Below, piece by piece: positions 21,649 through 29,599 of a stretch of DNA of 32,480 bases. Every line of letters begins with the position of its first letter. The first letter of the stretch is position 1. The notes beneath the pieces are model-generated. The model had not been told where the DNA came from, made no database searches, and saw only the letters and a program-made list of their open reading frames with translations. The stretch spans positions 1 to 32,480 of the forward strand of contig NZ_JAUXXE010000037.1 in assembly GCF_030681155.1 (NCBI RefSeq), given 5' to 3'. The translations under genes were made by a program, and so were the position numbers. This DNA comes from Phenylobacterium sp. (lineage in GTDB: Bacteria; Pseudomonadota; Alphaproteobacteria; Caulobacterales; Caulobacteraceae).

Positions 21649-22401
21649 GTGAGCGGCGAGGTGGACCTACCCAACGACCAGAGCCAGGCCGTGGCCGGGA
21701 TGATCCGCGAGGAGCTGGCCCGCCGGCGGATGTCGCGCCAGAAGCTGGCCGACGACGCCAAGATCAGCATCTCGACCTTGGAAAAGGCGCTCTCGGGGAA
21801 GCGCTCCTTCACTCTTGCGACCACGATCCGGCTGGAGCAGGCGCTGGACATCTCGCTGCGCGGGGCTAGGCCGGCGGTGGCGAGCGCCAATGCCGGCTTG
21901 GCGCCGGACCATCTAGGGGCCTATTCGCGCGCTGCGATCCAGTGGCTGGAGGGCGAGTACCTGACCCTGCGGCCATCGTTCGAGGGCGGCGAGGCTGTCT
22001 ATGCCTATTGCACCGCCATCGGCTGGGACGAGGGGGCCTCGCACCTGGTGTTTCGCGAGTCCTCGCGGATGGATGGGGCCTTCACCCAGAGCGGCGCGGT
22101 GTCGCTGCCCAATCAGTCAGGCCACATCTATCTGGTGACCAACGATCACGGTCAGCATCGGATGGCGGTGCTGGGCCGCCCGACCATCACCGGCGAACTC
22201 TATGGCATGCTCTGCACCCTGCAGGTCGGGCAGGGCGCGCATCTGACGCCGGCGGCCACGGCGCTCGCCCTGATCAATCTGGCCCGGGTCAGCGAGCCGG
22301 CCTTTGGCCGGATCGGCCCCGATCATCCGAAGTATGGCGAGTACAACGGCCATCTGCAGAAGATCATGAGCCAGGGCTTCGTGCGGTTCTTCCCGAGCTA
22401 G
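21649..22401 (+). CDS. XRE-family (helix-turn-helix) transcriptional regulator with unknown C-terminal domain
   Basis: 250 residues from the GTG at 21649, preceded by GAGGGG. The start at 21625 would include a direct-repeat operator and lacks a site. The N-terminal HTH (about 15-68) contains IREELARRRMSRQKLADDAKISISTLEKALSGKRSFTLATTIRLEQAL. The C-terminal ~150 residues are not a known domain to me. They contain SRAAIQWLEGEYLTLRPSF, VYAYCTAIGWDEGASHLVFRESSR, GHIYLVTNDHGQHRMAVLGRP and GQGAHLTPAATALALINL, and may be a ligand-sensing module. The gene is divergent from the sortase-target operon. Together with the intergenic repeats this suggests it regulates that operon, which is inference. Confidence 0.85.
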   Translation: MSGEVDLPNDQSQAVAGMIREELARRRMSRQKLADDAKISISTLEKALSGKRSFTLATTIRLEQALDISLRGARPAVASANAGLAPDHLGAYSRAAIQWLEGEYLTLRPSFEGGEAVYAYCTAIGWDEGASHLVFRESSRMDGAFTQSGAVSLPNQSGHIYLVTNDHGQHRMAVLGRPTITGELYGMLCTLQVGQGAHLTPAATALALINLARVSEPAFGRIGPDHPKYGEYNGHLQKIMSQGFVRFFPS

Positions 22402-22456
22402 GGCGCGGCAACCCCGTCCGTCGCCGGGCTATCGCCTATGGCTTTCCTCTAGGTGT

Positions 22457-22562
22457 TCGTCATGGCCGGGCCGGCAGGACCCGGCCATCCATAGCCACCG
22501 AGCAAGCCCGAGAGGCCCGTGCGTATGGATCCCCGGCACGCATACGCGGCCGGGGATGACGA
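22457..22562. repeat. Mosaic intergenic palindrome, copy 1
   Basis: The ~106-base element starts TCGTCATGGCCGG and ends CCGGGGATGACGA, so its ends are imperfect inverted repeats. Inside are CCGGCCATCCATA and GTATGGATCCCCGG, which pair with each other. The element can fold into two hairpins or a cruciform. The same design recurs at 29600-29699. It lies in the gene-free gap between the XRE and NTF2-like genes. Confidence 0.75.
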
Positions 22563-22612
22563 TTGGAGTGGGTGAGGCCGCGATGGCCGGTGATGGGAGG
22601 AAAGGGCGCGGC

Positions 22613-22629
22613 ATTACCCAGCAGGTAAT
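22613..22629. promoter_or_regulatory. Palindrome ATTACC-N5-GGTAAT upstream of the NTF2-like gene
   Basis: ATTACC at 22613-22618 and GGTAAT at 22624-22629 form a perfect dyad with five-base centre CAGCA, flanked by direct repeats of GCGCGGC. It lies 54 bases upstream of the ATG at 22684, a typical repressor-operator location. No adjacent regulator is encoded. Confidence 0.45.
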
Positions 22630-22683
22630 CGCGCGGCCTCGCGGTGGGGGCGATGGTGCGGTCATCAACACGGAGCAGCCGAG

Positions 22684-23043
22684 ATGACCAACGCAACCGA
22701 CATCGCTGAAATCTACATCGCCGCCTGGAATGAAACCGACGCCCGCGCCCGCCGGGCCATGATCGCCGACACCTGGACGGCCGATGCGATCTATGTGGAT
22801 CCGTTGGCCGCGGTCGCCGGCCATGACGGCCTGGACGCCCTGATCGCCGGCGTGCAGGAGCGCTTTCCGGACTTCCGCTTCGAACTGATCGGGCAGGCCG
22901 ACGGGCATGGCGAGAACGTGCGGTTCTCCTGGGGTCTGGGGCCTGTGGGCGCCGACGCGCCGATCAAGGGCACCGACTTTGTCCAGGTCGAGGATGGGCG
23001 GCTGAAGGTCGTCACCGGGTTCCTGGATCAGGTCCCGGGCTAG
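22684..23043 (+). CDS. NTF2/SnoaL-like family protein
   Basis: 119 residues, ATG at 22684 with GGAG eight bases upstream. The opening [36 protein letters not shown] is the standard helix and strand of the NTF2-like (SnoaL) fold, followed by [21 protein letters not shown] and a C-terminal sheet ([29 protein letters not shown]). The cone-shaped fold serves many enzymes and binding proteins. The polar pocket residues are not specific enough to assign a reaction. Upstream is the ATTACC dyad. A hairpin (GCCGGACG at 23062 pairing with CGTCCGGC at 23086) follows the stop. Confidence 0.88.
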   Translation: MTNATDIAEIYIAAWNETDARARRAMIADTWTADAIYVDPLAAVAGHDGLDALIAGVQERFPDFRFELIGQADGHGENVRFSWGLGPVGADAPIKGTDFVQVEDGRLKVVTGFLDQVPG

Positions 23044-23061
23044 ACGCCGGCATCGCCTGGC

Positions 23062-23093
23062 GCCGGACGTCGAGCTCCCCCTCGGCGTCCGGC
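23062..23093. terminator. Hairpin GCCGGACG / CGTCCGGC after the NTF2-like gene
   Basis: Eight perfect pairs (23062-23069 with 23086-23093), extended by inner CGAG/CTCG pairing. It lies about 20 bases beyond the NTF2-like stop and has no T-tract. Confidence 0.45.
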
Positions 23094-23150
23094 AACCTCG
23101 CGGGGGGTGGGTCGTTCATCCTTGCGATAACCAACCCAAGGGAGGCCGCC

Positions 23151-23360
23151 ATGTCCGCCGACAATGTCTACAAGCTTATCGAGCTCACCGGCTCCTCGAC
23201 GACGAGCATCGAGGACGCCATCCAGACCGCCATCACCAAGGCCAGCGCGACTTTGCGCGGCATTGGTTGGTTCGAGGTGTTGAACACCAGAGGTCATGTC
23301 GAAAACGGGAAGGTCGCCCACTTCCAAGTGACCCTGAAGGTCGGCTTCACCCTGGAATAG
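23151..23360 (+). CDS. Dodecin family flavin-binding protein
   Basis: 69 residues, the exact usual size. Dodecins are small dodecameric cages that bind flavins or CoA in the cytoplasm and buffer free flavin. The sequence fits throughout: [47 protein letters not shown] (including the Trp that stacks on the flavin), and the terminal strand [15 protein letters not shown]. The ATG at 23151 has GGGAGG six bases upstream. It has its own position after a hairpin and is convergent with ecotin (6 bases apart). No riboflavin genes are adjacent. Confidence 0.96.
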   Translation: MSADNVYKLIELTGSSTTSIEDAIQTAITKASATLRGIGWFEVLNTRGHVENGKVAHFQVTLKVGFTLE

Positions 23361-23366
23361 GACGCC

Positions 23367-23873
23367 TTAGCGGGCGACGATCTCGCGACCCGCGCGCCAG
23401 ACCCGGTAGCGCACCTCGACGTCGCGGGGCGCGAAGATCACCAGCGGCAGACGGCTGTTGTAGCGCAGCAGCGGTTCGTCGGAGCTGCGCACGAATTGCT
23501 GTGTGCGGGCGTTGGTCGGGCAGGCCATCATGGTGCTGGCTGGCGGTCCGACGTTCGTGACCACGAAATAGGTGTATCCCCAGCCTTCGACGGTGCGCTC
23601 TTCAAGCCGGGAGCTGAAAACCTGACGGTTGCAGTCGACCATCATGGTCCGGCCGACGATCACGCCGACGCGCAGGGCGTTTTCGTCCCGCTCGGCGGGC
23701 AGGAAGATGACGCGGCGGACCTGGCCGGCGGGCGCGGGAGGGAAGGCCGCCAACTCGTCCTGAGCCGTCCGGGGCGGCGCCGCTTGCGCGCCGAGCGGGC
23801 TGGCCAGCACGGCGGCGGCCAAGCAGAGCGAGAGCGAGACACGGCGGCGCGGCGTGGGGATGGAAAGGGCCAT
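23367..23873 (-). CDS. Ecotin family serine-protease inhibitor
   Basis: 168 residues from the ATG at 23873 with GGAG eight bases upstream; frames to 24044 are upstream noise. The signal peptide (about 1-31) ends AQA-AP, so it is periplasmic. The mature protein has the ecotin core: VRRVIFLPAERDENALRVGVIVG, MVDCN (C81), EGWGYTYFVV (96-105), and the reactive loop STMMACP at 113-119 with P1 Met115 and the disulfide partner C118. The C81-C118 spacing equals that of C50-C87 in E. coli. The C-terminal LLRYNSRLPLVIFAP and VEVRYRVWRA are conserved. It should inhibit trypsin-, chymotrypsin- and elastase-like serine proteases. Confidence 0.95.
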   Translation of the reverse strand: MALSIPTPRRRVSLSLCLAAAVLASPLGAQAAPPRTAQDELAAFPPAPAGQVRRVIFLPAERDENALRVGVIVGRTMMVDCNRQVFSSRLEERTVEGWGYTYFVVTNVGPPASTMMACPTNARTQQFVRSSDEPLLRYNSRLPLVIFAPRDVEVRYRVWRAGREIVAR

Positions 23874-23994
23874 TTTCACAACTCCGCCAAGGGAGCCTTG
23901 AGCTTGCAGCCGCGCTCCGGGGTTGGCAACGAACAATCGTCTTGGTTGAGAATGTCCGCGAAGTGGAGACGCCTCCACGCTCAAGCTGCGGTCG

Positions 23995-24645
23995 TCAGCC
24001 GTTTGATGCGGCGATGAAGACCGCGAGCTGCGCATCGAAAGCACGCTTGTAGGCCGGCCGAGCTTCGGCGCGCGCGATATAGGCCGAGATGTTGGGATAC
24101 TCCTCCAGAATGCCGGAGTCTCCCAACCTGAGCAGGACCGAGGCCATCATCAGGTCGCCGGCGCTGAACTCACCGTCCAGCCAGTCGGCGTCGGCGAGGC
24201 GATTGGAGAGCTGGCCAAGCCGCTCACGGATCCGCTCTTCGACGAGGGGCAGGCGTTGCTCGGCCCAAGGCTTGTCGTTCTCCAGTAGTTTGGCGATCTG
24301 GAGGTCGATGATCGGCGGCTCCACCGTGCTGAGCGCGGCGAACATCCAGCCGATCGCGCGCGCGCGGGCGTCGGCGTCGCCTGGCAGCAGGCCGGGATGG
24401 CGATCGGCGATATGGAGCACAATGGCGCCGGACTCAAATAGCGCCAGGTCGCCGTCTTCATAGGTCGGGATCTGGCCGAAGGGGTGCAGCGCCAGATGCG
24501 GGGCCTGCTTCATTTCGCCGAACGAGACGAGGCGCACCTCATAGGGTTGGCCGACTTCCTCGAACGCCCAGCGAACGCGCATGTCGCGCGCCAGGCCCCG
24601 GCCGCGGTCGGGCGAGCTTTTGAACGCGGTTATGATCGGGGGCAT
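23995..24645 (-). CDS. Glutathione S-transferase family protein
   Basis: 216 residues from the ATG at 24645 with GGAG seven bases upstream. The N-terminal thioredoxin-like domain (about 4-83) has the RVRWAFEEVGQPYEVRLV helix, the cis-Pro motif GQIPTYEDGDLALFESGAI (cis-Pro60, then E71-S72), and a Ser/Arg-rich opening (FKSSPDRGRG). The alpha-helical C-terminal domain follows to about 205, with DADWLDGEFSAGDLMMASVLLRLGDS near 150-175. It likely conjugates glutathione or acts as a glutathione-dependent enzyme on an unknown electrophile. It stands alone between ecotin and the MipA gene, in the reverse direction. Confidence 0.9.
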   Translation of the reverse strand: MPPIITAFKSSPDRGRGLARDMRVRWAFEEVGQPYEVRLVSFGEMKQAPHLALHPFGQIPTYEDGDLALFESGAIVLHIADRHPGLLPGDADARARAIGWMFAALSTVEPPIIDLQIAKLLENDKPWAEQRLPLVEERIRERLGQLSNRLADADWLDGEFSAGDLMMASVLLRLGDSGILEEYPNISAYIARAEARPAYKRAFDAQLAVFIAASNG

Positions 24646-24872
24646 CGGAGAGCTCCGGGCGATGGACGACCTTCCGTCAGGTCTTCGTAGCCTAGGACGA
24701 ACAACGGGCACGCTTCACGACACCGGTTCGAATTTTTCCAACCGGCGGCCCCGAGACGAGGCGCGGGAGCGAGTGGCAACCGAACATTGCGTATCGCGTT
24801 CCATGTCCACAAGCGGGCAGAAGGGGCTTCAACTTGCCTATAAGTATTCGAGAGCCTGCGAGCGGTCGCCGG

Positions 24873-25694
24873 ATGGTTTCGCGCTGTCTGGTGTTGGCCA
24901 GTTCCGCCTCACTGCCCTTCGTCATCGCCATGATCGCGGCGTCGGCGGCGCAGGCGCAGGATGCGATTCCCGCGCCGACCATCCTCGGATGGACGCTCGA
25001 CAGCGTCCGGGCCGGGGTGCGGTACGCGCCAGATTATTTGGGATCGGACGACTATGGCGCCGGGTTCACCGGCGCCGTGGTCTTGTCGCGGCGCGATGCG
25101 ACGCCTCAACCTTCCGGAGCCCCTGATGACGGGGTCAGCCTTGGTTTGCTCGGAAAGGGACCGTTGACCGCCGGCGTTGTCGGCCGCTGGCGCTCCTCTC
25201 GCGATAACGACAACGATCTTCGCGGCTTCGACAAGATTGACGGTACGGTCGAGGGCGGTGTCTTCGTCAATTGGTGGCCGGCCGATTGGATGCGCCTGCG
25301 CGCCGAGGCGCGGCATGGCTTCGGCGGGCATGACAGCTGGGTGGGCGACTTCGGCGCAGACGCCATCGTCCGCGCCGATCGCTGGGTGTTGACCGCCGGG
25401 CCGCGCCTGGGATGGGGAGACGCCTCGTTCACCCGCAAATATTTCGAAGTCACGCCGCTGGAGGCGTCGCGCAGCCCGTTGGGCGTTCAGGCCTTTTCGC
25501 CCAGCGGCGCCTCTTGGTCTCCCGGCGCGATCGTCAGCGCCGAGTACCGGGTGAACCCGCGCTGGAGCCTGGAAAGCGTCGGCTCCTACCGGCGCCTGAC
25601 GGGTGATGCGGCCGACAGCCCGATCGTGGCGGATCTGGGTTCGCGCGACCAGTTCAGCGTCAGTCTCAGCGTTCGCTATTCGCTGGGGCAATGA
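24873..25694 (+). CDS. MipA/OmpV family outer-membrane protein
   Basis: 273 residues from the ATG at 24873; a TTG at 24834 has a better ribosome site (AAGGGG) and would add 13 residues. The signal peptide (LVLASSASLPFVIAMIAASAAQAQ) is cleaved near AQAQ-DA. The rest is beta-barrel-like with alternating hydrophobic strands. The MipA/OmpV signature is seen as GVRYAPDYLGSDDYGAG and, later, RLRAEARHGFGGHDSWVGDFGAD and LTAGPRLGWGDASFTRKYF. The final strands end FSVSLSVRYSLGQ. MipA-type proteins are outer-membrane proteins, originally linked to murein synthesis as scaffolds and to maltose-type porin behaviour in OmpV. The role here is unknown. Confidence 0.88.
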   Translation: MVSRCLVLASSASLPFVIAMIAASAAQAQDAIPAPTILGWTLDSVRAGVRYAPDYLGSDDYGAGFTGAVVLSRRDATPQPSGAPDDGVSLGLLGKGPLTAGVVGRWRSSRDNDNDLRGFDKIDGTVEGGVFVNWWPADWMRLRAEARHGFGGHDSWVGDFGADAIVRADRWVLTAGPRLGWGDASFTRKYFEVTPLEASRSPLGVQAFSPSGASWSPGAIVSAEYRVNPRWSLESVGSYRRLTGDAADSPIVADLGSRDQFSVSLSVRYSLGQ

Positions 25695-25888
25695 CGGTCC
25701 CTAGCGGCGCTCGCTAAAAGCGCGACGGACTGGGCTGAGCCATTCGTCTGGTCCCGACGGCGCCTAGACCCGGAGCCAAGGCCGTCTTCCGGCTGGGGCC
25801 GCGCGAACTCGTCCGTAGGGGTTTTTCCCGATAGCTTGACCCCAGCGGCCGCGCCACGTTTGGCAGGCCGAGTGGAGCAGTGGCGTCA

Positions 25889-27148
25889 ATGGGTCGAGTG
25901 CGGTCGAGATCGGCACGAATGCGCCCCGCGCGGCAGGTCACGATGGCGGCCTGCTTGATGATCGCGCTGCAGGCCTGCTCCAGCGGTCCGACCGCGTTCA
26001 TGGCGCCAACGGCGAACGCGCCCGAAGGGGCCAGCCGGGTCGACATGCTGGTGGTGACGACCCGCAAGCCGTCCGACGATCCCAATGTGCTGTTCACCGG
26101 CGAGCGCGGCTTCGACTATTTGATCAACGAGGTTGCGGTGTCGCTGCCGCCCGCCAGCGCGCGTACGCCGGGTCAGGTCCAGTGGCCGAAAACCTCGACG
26201 CCCGATCCCGCCACGGAGTTCGCGGTGCTGTCGGTGCAGCGCAGGACCTTGGATGAGATCGACCTGTGGATTGAGAAGCAGGCCGGCGCGGACGGCCGCC
26301 TGATGATCTTCGTCCACGGCTTCAACACCCGGTTTGGGGTTGCGGTGTTCCGCTATGCCCAGATCATCAAGGATAGCGGGGCGCCCGTCGCGCCGGTGCT
26401 GTTCACCTGGCCCTCGCGCGGCGGGATCTACGCCTACAACTACGATCGCGAGAGCACGAACTTCTCGCGCGACGCCCTGGAGGCGGGGCTGTTGCGGGCC
26501 GCGCACAACGACAGCGTCAAGGAAATCACCGTCCTGGCCCATTCGATGGGCGCGTGGCTGGCCATGGAGGCGTTGCGGCAGTCGGCGATCCGCGAGGGGC
26601 GCGTGCCGGCCAAGGTCACGAACGTGATCTTGGCGTCGCCCGATCTCGATATCGACGTCTTCGTCCGGCAATTTCAGATGCTGGGGCCGGAGCGGCCGAA
26701 GTTCACGATCTTTGTCTCCAATGACGACCGGGCGCTGCGGCTGTCGCGGCTGATCGCCGGGAATGTCGGGCGGCTGGGCGCGATCAATCCGAGCCAGGAG
26801 CCCTACCTCTCCCTGCTTGAGAACTCCGGGATCACGGTGATCGACATGTCCAAGCTGCGGACCGGCGACCGCCTGAACCATTCGAAGTTCGCCGAGAGCC
26901 CCGATGTGGTGAAGCTGATCGGCCAGCGGCTGATCGAGGGCCAGCCCCTGACCGATTCCCGCGCCGGGATCGGCGATCACGTCAGCGCCTTGGCGATCGG
27001 GGCGACCAAGTTTGTCGGCTCGGCCGCCGGGGTCATCATCAGCACGCCGATCGCAGTGGTCGATCCCGCGACCCGCGAGAACCTGAACAGTCAGATCGAA
27101 GGCATGACCGGAGCCGTCGGCGCGCCCAGCGCCGCGACGCAGCGCTAA
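25889..27148 (+). CDS. Alpha/beta-hydrolase (DUF900) lipoprotein
   Basis: 419 residues from the ATG at 25889; GTG at 25880 and ATG at 25919 are also in frame and the last gives the cleanest signal. The lipobox LQAC puts lipidated C30 after a hydrophobic stretch AACLMIAL. The DUF900 domain (about 50-330) has LMIFVHGFN (oxyanion region, 138-146), FTWPSRGGI, the nucleophile in LAHSMGAW (S219), and an Asp-rich strand ASPDLDIDVFV (249-259). A linker and long C-terminal tail follow. DUF900 hydrolases are probably esterases or acyltransferases, of unknown substrate. Anchoring suggests action at the periplasmic face. Confidence 0.85.
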   Translation: MGRVRSRSARMRPARQVTMAACLMIALQACSSGPTAFMAPTANAPEGASRVDMLVVTTRKPSDDPNVLFTGERGFDYLINEVAVSLPPASARTPGQVQWPKTSTPDPATEFAVLSVQRRTLDEIDLWIEKQAGADGRLMIFVHGFNTRFGVAVFRYAQIIKDSGAPVAPVLFTWPSRGGIYAYNYDRESTNFSRDALEAGLLRAAHNDSVKEITVLAHSMGAWLAMEALRQSAIREGRVPAKVTNVILASPDLDIDVFVRQFQMLGPERPKFTIFVSNDDRALRLSRLIAGNVGRLGAINPSQEPYLSLLENSGITVIDMSKLRTGDRLNHSKFAESPDVVKLIGQRLIEGQPLTDSRAGIGDHVSALAIGATKFVGSAAGVIISTPIAVVDPATRENLNSQIEGMTGAVGAPSAATQR

Positions 27149-27216
27149 GAGCCCCGGTAAGACTTGCGGGCTATCCCATTCAGCGCGAGCTTGCCGGCGG
27201 GCAGGGAGAATGGCGC

Positions 27217-28245
27217 ATGATCTTCGAGCAGATCGCCACGGGCGGTTGCCAGTCCTATCTGGTGGGATGCGAGGCGACGCGGTCGGCGGTGTTGATCGAT
27301 CCGGAGTTTAGCCAGATCGACCGCTACCTCGGCCTAGTCAGCCAGCTTGGCCTGCATGTCCGCTATGTCGTCGACCCCCACACCCATGCCGACCACTTCT
27401 CCGGCAGCCGCGAACTGGGCAAGGCGCTCGGCGCGCCGGTGGTCATGAACCGCTTGAGCCCGGCGCCGTTCGCCGACATCCGCCTGGACGACGGCGACAT
27501 GCTGATCGTCGGCGAGATGCGGCTCCAGGCCCTGCACACGCCGGGGCACACGCGCGATTCCATGTGCCTGGTGATGGCCGACCGGGTGTTCACGGGCGAC
27601 ACCCTGCTGATCGGAGGCACGGGACGTACCGACCTGCCGAGCGGCGATCCGCATCAACTGCACGAGAGCCTGTTCGACAAGCTGCTGAAGCTGCCGGCGG
27701 AGCTGCTGGTGTTCCCGGCCCATGACTACAAAGGCCGCTCGCACTCTACGCTCGCGGTGGAGATCGCCGAGAACCCCCGGCTGCAGAAGACCGATCGCGC
27801 GGACTTTGTGGAGATGATGCAGAGCCTGGATCTGTCGGCGCCGACCCACCTGACCGAGGCGCTGCGGACCAATATGAGCGGGGGCAAGACCGTGGGCCAA
27901 CTGCTGGCCGAGGCGGCGGCCAAGGCGCCCTTCATGTCGATGGCCGAACTGCAGGCCCGGATCGGCGGCAACAGCCGCGACCTGGTGGTGCTGGACGTGC
28001 GCGAGAAGGACGCCTTTGAGGCCGGCCATGTTCCCGGGGCGGTGAACCTGCCGCGCGGGCAACTGGAACTGCGGGTCAATACCGAACTGCCCGACCCGAC
28101 GGTGCGGATCGTCACCTGCTGCGAGTTCGGCAAGATCTCGACGCTGGCGGCGGCGACCTTGCGCGATCTCGGCTTTGGCCGAGCGGTGGCGCTGGACGGC
28201 GGTATGAAGGCCTGGCGCGAGGCCGGTTACGAGACCGAGAGCTGA
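27217..28245 (+). CDS. Persulfide dioxygenase-like MBL-fold protein fused to a rhodanese domain
   Basis: 342 residues. The MBL domain (1-~190) has HTHADH (55-60), H111, D128 and H169, the ETHE1-type metal set, plus GTGRTDLPSGDPHQLHESLFDKLLKLP and FPAHDYKGRSHSTLA. A linker (195-240) leads to a single rhodanese domain (about 243-340) with VVLDVREKDAFEAGHVPGAVNLP and an active loop around C302. The loop reads CEFGKIS where C-x-x-G-x-R-S is usual, so the position normally held by Arg is Ile. Such fusions oxidise glutathione persulfide to sulfite while moving sulfane sulfur. GTG/ATG at 27217 has no better alternative. Convergent DsbA gene follows after 10 bases. Confidence 0.93.
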   Translation: MIFEQIATGGCQSYLVGCEATRSAVLIDPEFSQIDRYLGLVSQLGLHVRYVVDPHTHADHFSGSRELGKALGAPVVMNRLSPAPFADIRLDDGDMLIVGEMRLQALHTPGHTRDSMCLVMADRVFTGDTLLIGGTGRTDLPSGDPHQLHESLFDKLLKLPAELLVFPAHDYKGRSHSTLAVEIAENPRLQKTDRADFVEMMQSLDLSAPTHLTEALRTNMSGGKTVGQLLAEAAAKAPFMSMAELQARIGGNSRDLVVLDVREKDAFEAGHVPGAVNLPRGQLELRVNTELPDPTVRIVTCCEFGKISTLAAATLRDLGFGRAVALDGGMKAWREAGYETES

Positions 28246-28255
28246 GGCGTGCTGC

Positions 28256-28891
28256 TCAGGCGTCCGTGCCCAGCCACTGGTGCAGGACGGCCAGAACCTG
28301 ATCGCCGGGCTGGAAGCCGCGATTGACGACGCCGTAGGCGCCTTCCTCGTTCGGACCCCCGACCAGTGTGGGGAAGCCGGTGACGCCGGCGCGCTGGGCG
28401 GTGGCGTAGTCGTTCCAGGTCTCGTGCTTCAGGTCGTCGGTGTCGAAGTCGGCGAGGAACGCATCGCGCTCGACGCCGAACTCGGCGGCCAGGGTGGCCA
28501 GCACCTGCGGATCAGTGACGTCCTGGTTTTCGGCATAGAAGGCGTGGTGCAGGCGGCGCAGGAAGGTGACGGCCTTCTCGCCGTCCTCGCGGCGCACGCG
28601 GACCACCGCGCGGGCGGCCGGATCGGTGTCATAGAGAAAGCCCTCGCGGTCGAGCACGGCGCCGTCGAAGGGCAGGCCGGTCGCCTCGTGGACATGGCCC
28701 CAGTGGGTCTTCAGCTCGGCCTTGGCCGTATCGGTGCTGGGCGTGTCGGTTCCGGGGCGCAGGCCGCCCATGACGACCTGGATCGGCAGCGCGCGGCCGA
28801 AGGTCTCGCGGATCTGCTGGATCACCGGCGAGAAGCCGTAGCACCACGAGCACATCGGATCGGCGAAATAGATCAGGCGGGGTGTGTCCAT
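28256..28891 (-). CDS. DsbA family thioredoxin-like oxidoreductase
   Basis: 211 residues from the ATG at 28891 with AGGA eight bases upstream; upstream frame to 29338 is antisense to a neighbour. The opening LIYFADPMCSWCYGFSPVIQQI has the CxxC motif C14-S-W-C17 and follows the cytoplasmic DsbA-like (FrnE-type) pattern: no signal peptide. A helical insertion fills about 60-165. The cis-Pro motif is GVTGFPTLVGG near 178-188. It may act as a thiol-disulfide oxidoreductase or isomerase in the cytoplasm. It is adjacent to a persulfide-metabolism gene, convergently, which may or may not be meaningful. Confidence 0.9.
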   Translation of the reverse strand: MDTPRLIYFADPMCSWCYGFSPVIQQIRETFGRALPIQVVMGGLRPGTDTPSTDTAKAELKTHWGHVHEATGLPFDGAVLDREGFLYDTDPAARAVVRVRREDGEKAVTFLRRLHHAFYAENQDVTDPQVLATLAAEFGVERDAFLADFDTDDLKHETWNDYATAQRAGVTGFPTLVGGPNEEGAYGVVNRGFQPGDQVLAVLHQWLGTDA

Positions 28892-29070
28892 CGGGGCGAT
28901 CCTGGCTGCTTGGCGCGAGGTTGTTTGCGGGACTATGTAGTTGCAGCCGACAATTTCGGCGAGCCTTCCGGAGTTCACGATCCTTGAGAGCCTGATCGCG
29001 ACCACGCGAGCGCTTTGAACGGGCGGCGAAGCGCCGCCCAAGGGATCCATTCCAGTTCCGGATATTTCCG

Positions 29071-29580
29071 ATGACCGACGACATGCGTCTGCGGGCGGCG
29101 ACGACCTCTGAAATCGAACGGGTGCGCCAGATCGAGCGCGCCTCCGCCAGCCGGTTCGTCGGCACTGCGCGGGCGGCGCTGGCGGATGACGAGCCGACCG
29201 ATGGGGCGACCCTGACGCAGCGGATCGCGGCGGGCGGCTTGCTGGTCGCCGAGCAGGACGGGGAGGTCGTGGCTTTCGTGATGTTTCGGGCGGTCGAGGG
29301 CTGCGGCTATATCGAGCAGATCGACGTCCTGCCCTCACATGAGCGGCGCGGGATCGGGGCGCGGCTGATCGAGGCGGTGGCGGAGGTTGCGCGAGGGCGC
29401 GGCTGGCCGGCGCTGACGCTCTCGACGTTCAAGGATGTGCCGTTCAACGCGCCCTACTATCGGCGGCTGGGGTTCGCCGATGTCGAGGCGTTGACGCCGG
29501 GCATGGCGGAAATCCGGGCCGAGCATGAGGCGCGCGGTCTGGACGAGAGCGCTCGGGTGTTCATGCGGCGGGAGGTCTAG
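29071..29580 (+). CDS. GNAT-family N-acetyltransferase
   Basis: 169 residues. The N-terminal half has MRLRAATTSEIERVRQIERASASRFVG. The acetyl-CoA-binding motif is IEQIDVLPSHERRGIGARLIEA, with the R/QxxGxG/A loop at 91-97. It is followed by a helix, LTLSTFKDVPFNAPYYRRLGFADVE, a standard beta6-alpha4 region with the terminal Tyr used as acid in many members. Acceptor unknown. An ATG at 29083 is an alternative start. The gene is followed by a mosaic palindrome (29600-29699) before the convergent azoreductase. Confidence 0.92.
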   Translation: MTDDMRLRAATTSEIERVRQIERASASRFVGTARAALADDEPTDGATLTQRIAAGGLLVAEQDGEVVAFVMFRAVEGCGYIEQIDVLPSHERRGIGARLIEAVAEVARGRGWPALTLSTFKDVPFNAPYYRRLGFADVEALTPGMAEIRAEHEARGLDESARVFMRREV

Positions 29581-29599
29581 CGCGTTCCTCTCCTCCGGC

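Noticed and set aside
25695..25888. Possible hairpin TGGGG/CCCCA upstream of the DUF900 gene
   Set aside because: Only five pairs with a loop of about 40 bases; not distinguishable from chance.
25886..26980. 364-codon minus-strand frame opposite the DUF900 hydrolase
   Set aside because: The opposite strand carries the lipobox, HGFN and AHSMG motifs; this frame is composed of His/Arg/Gly/Gln shadow sequence.
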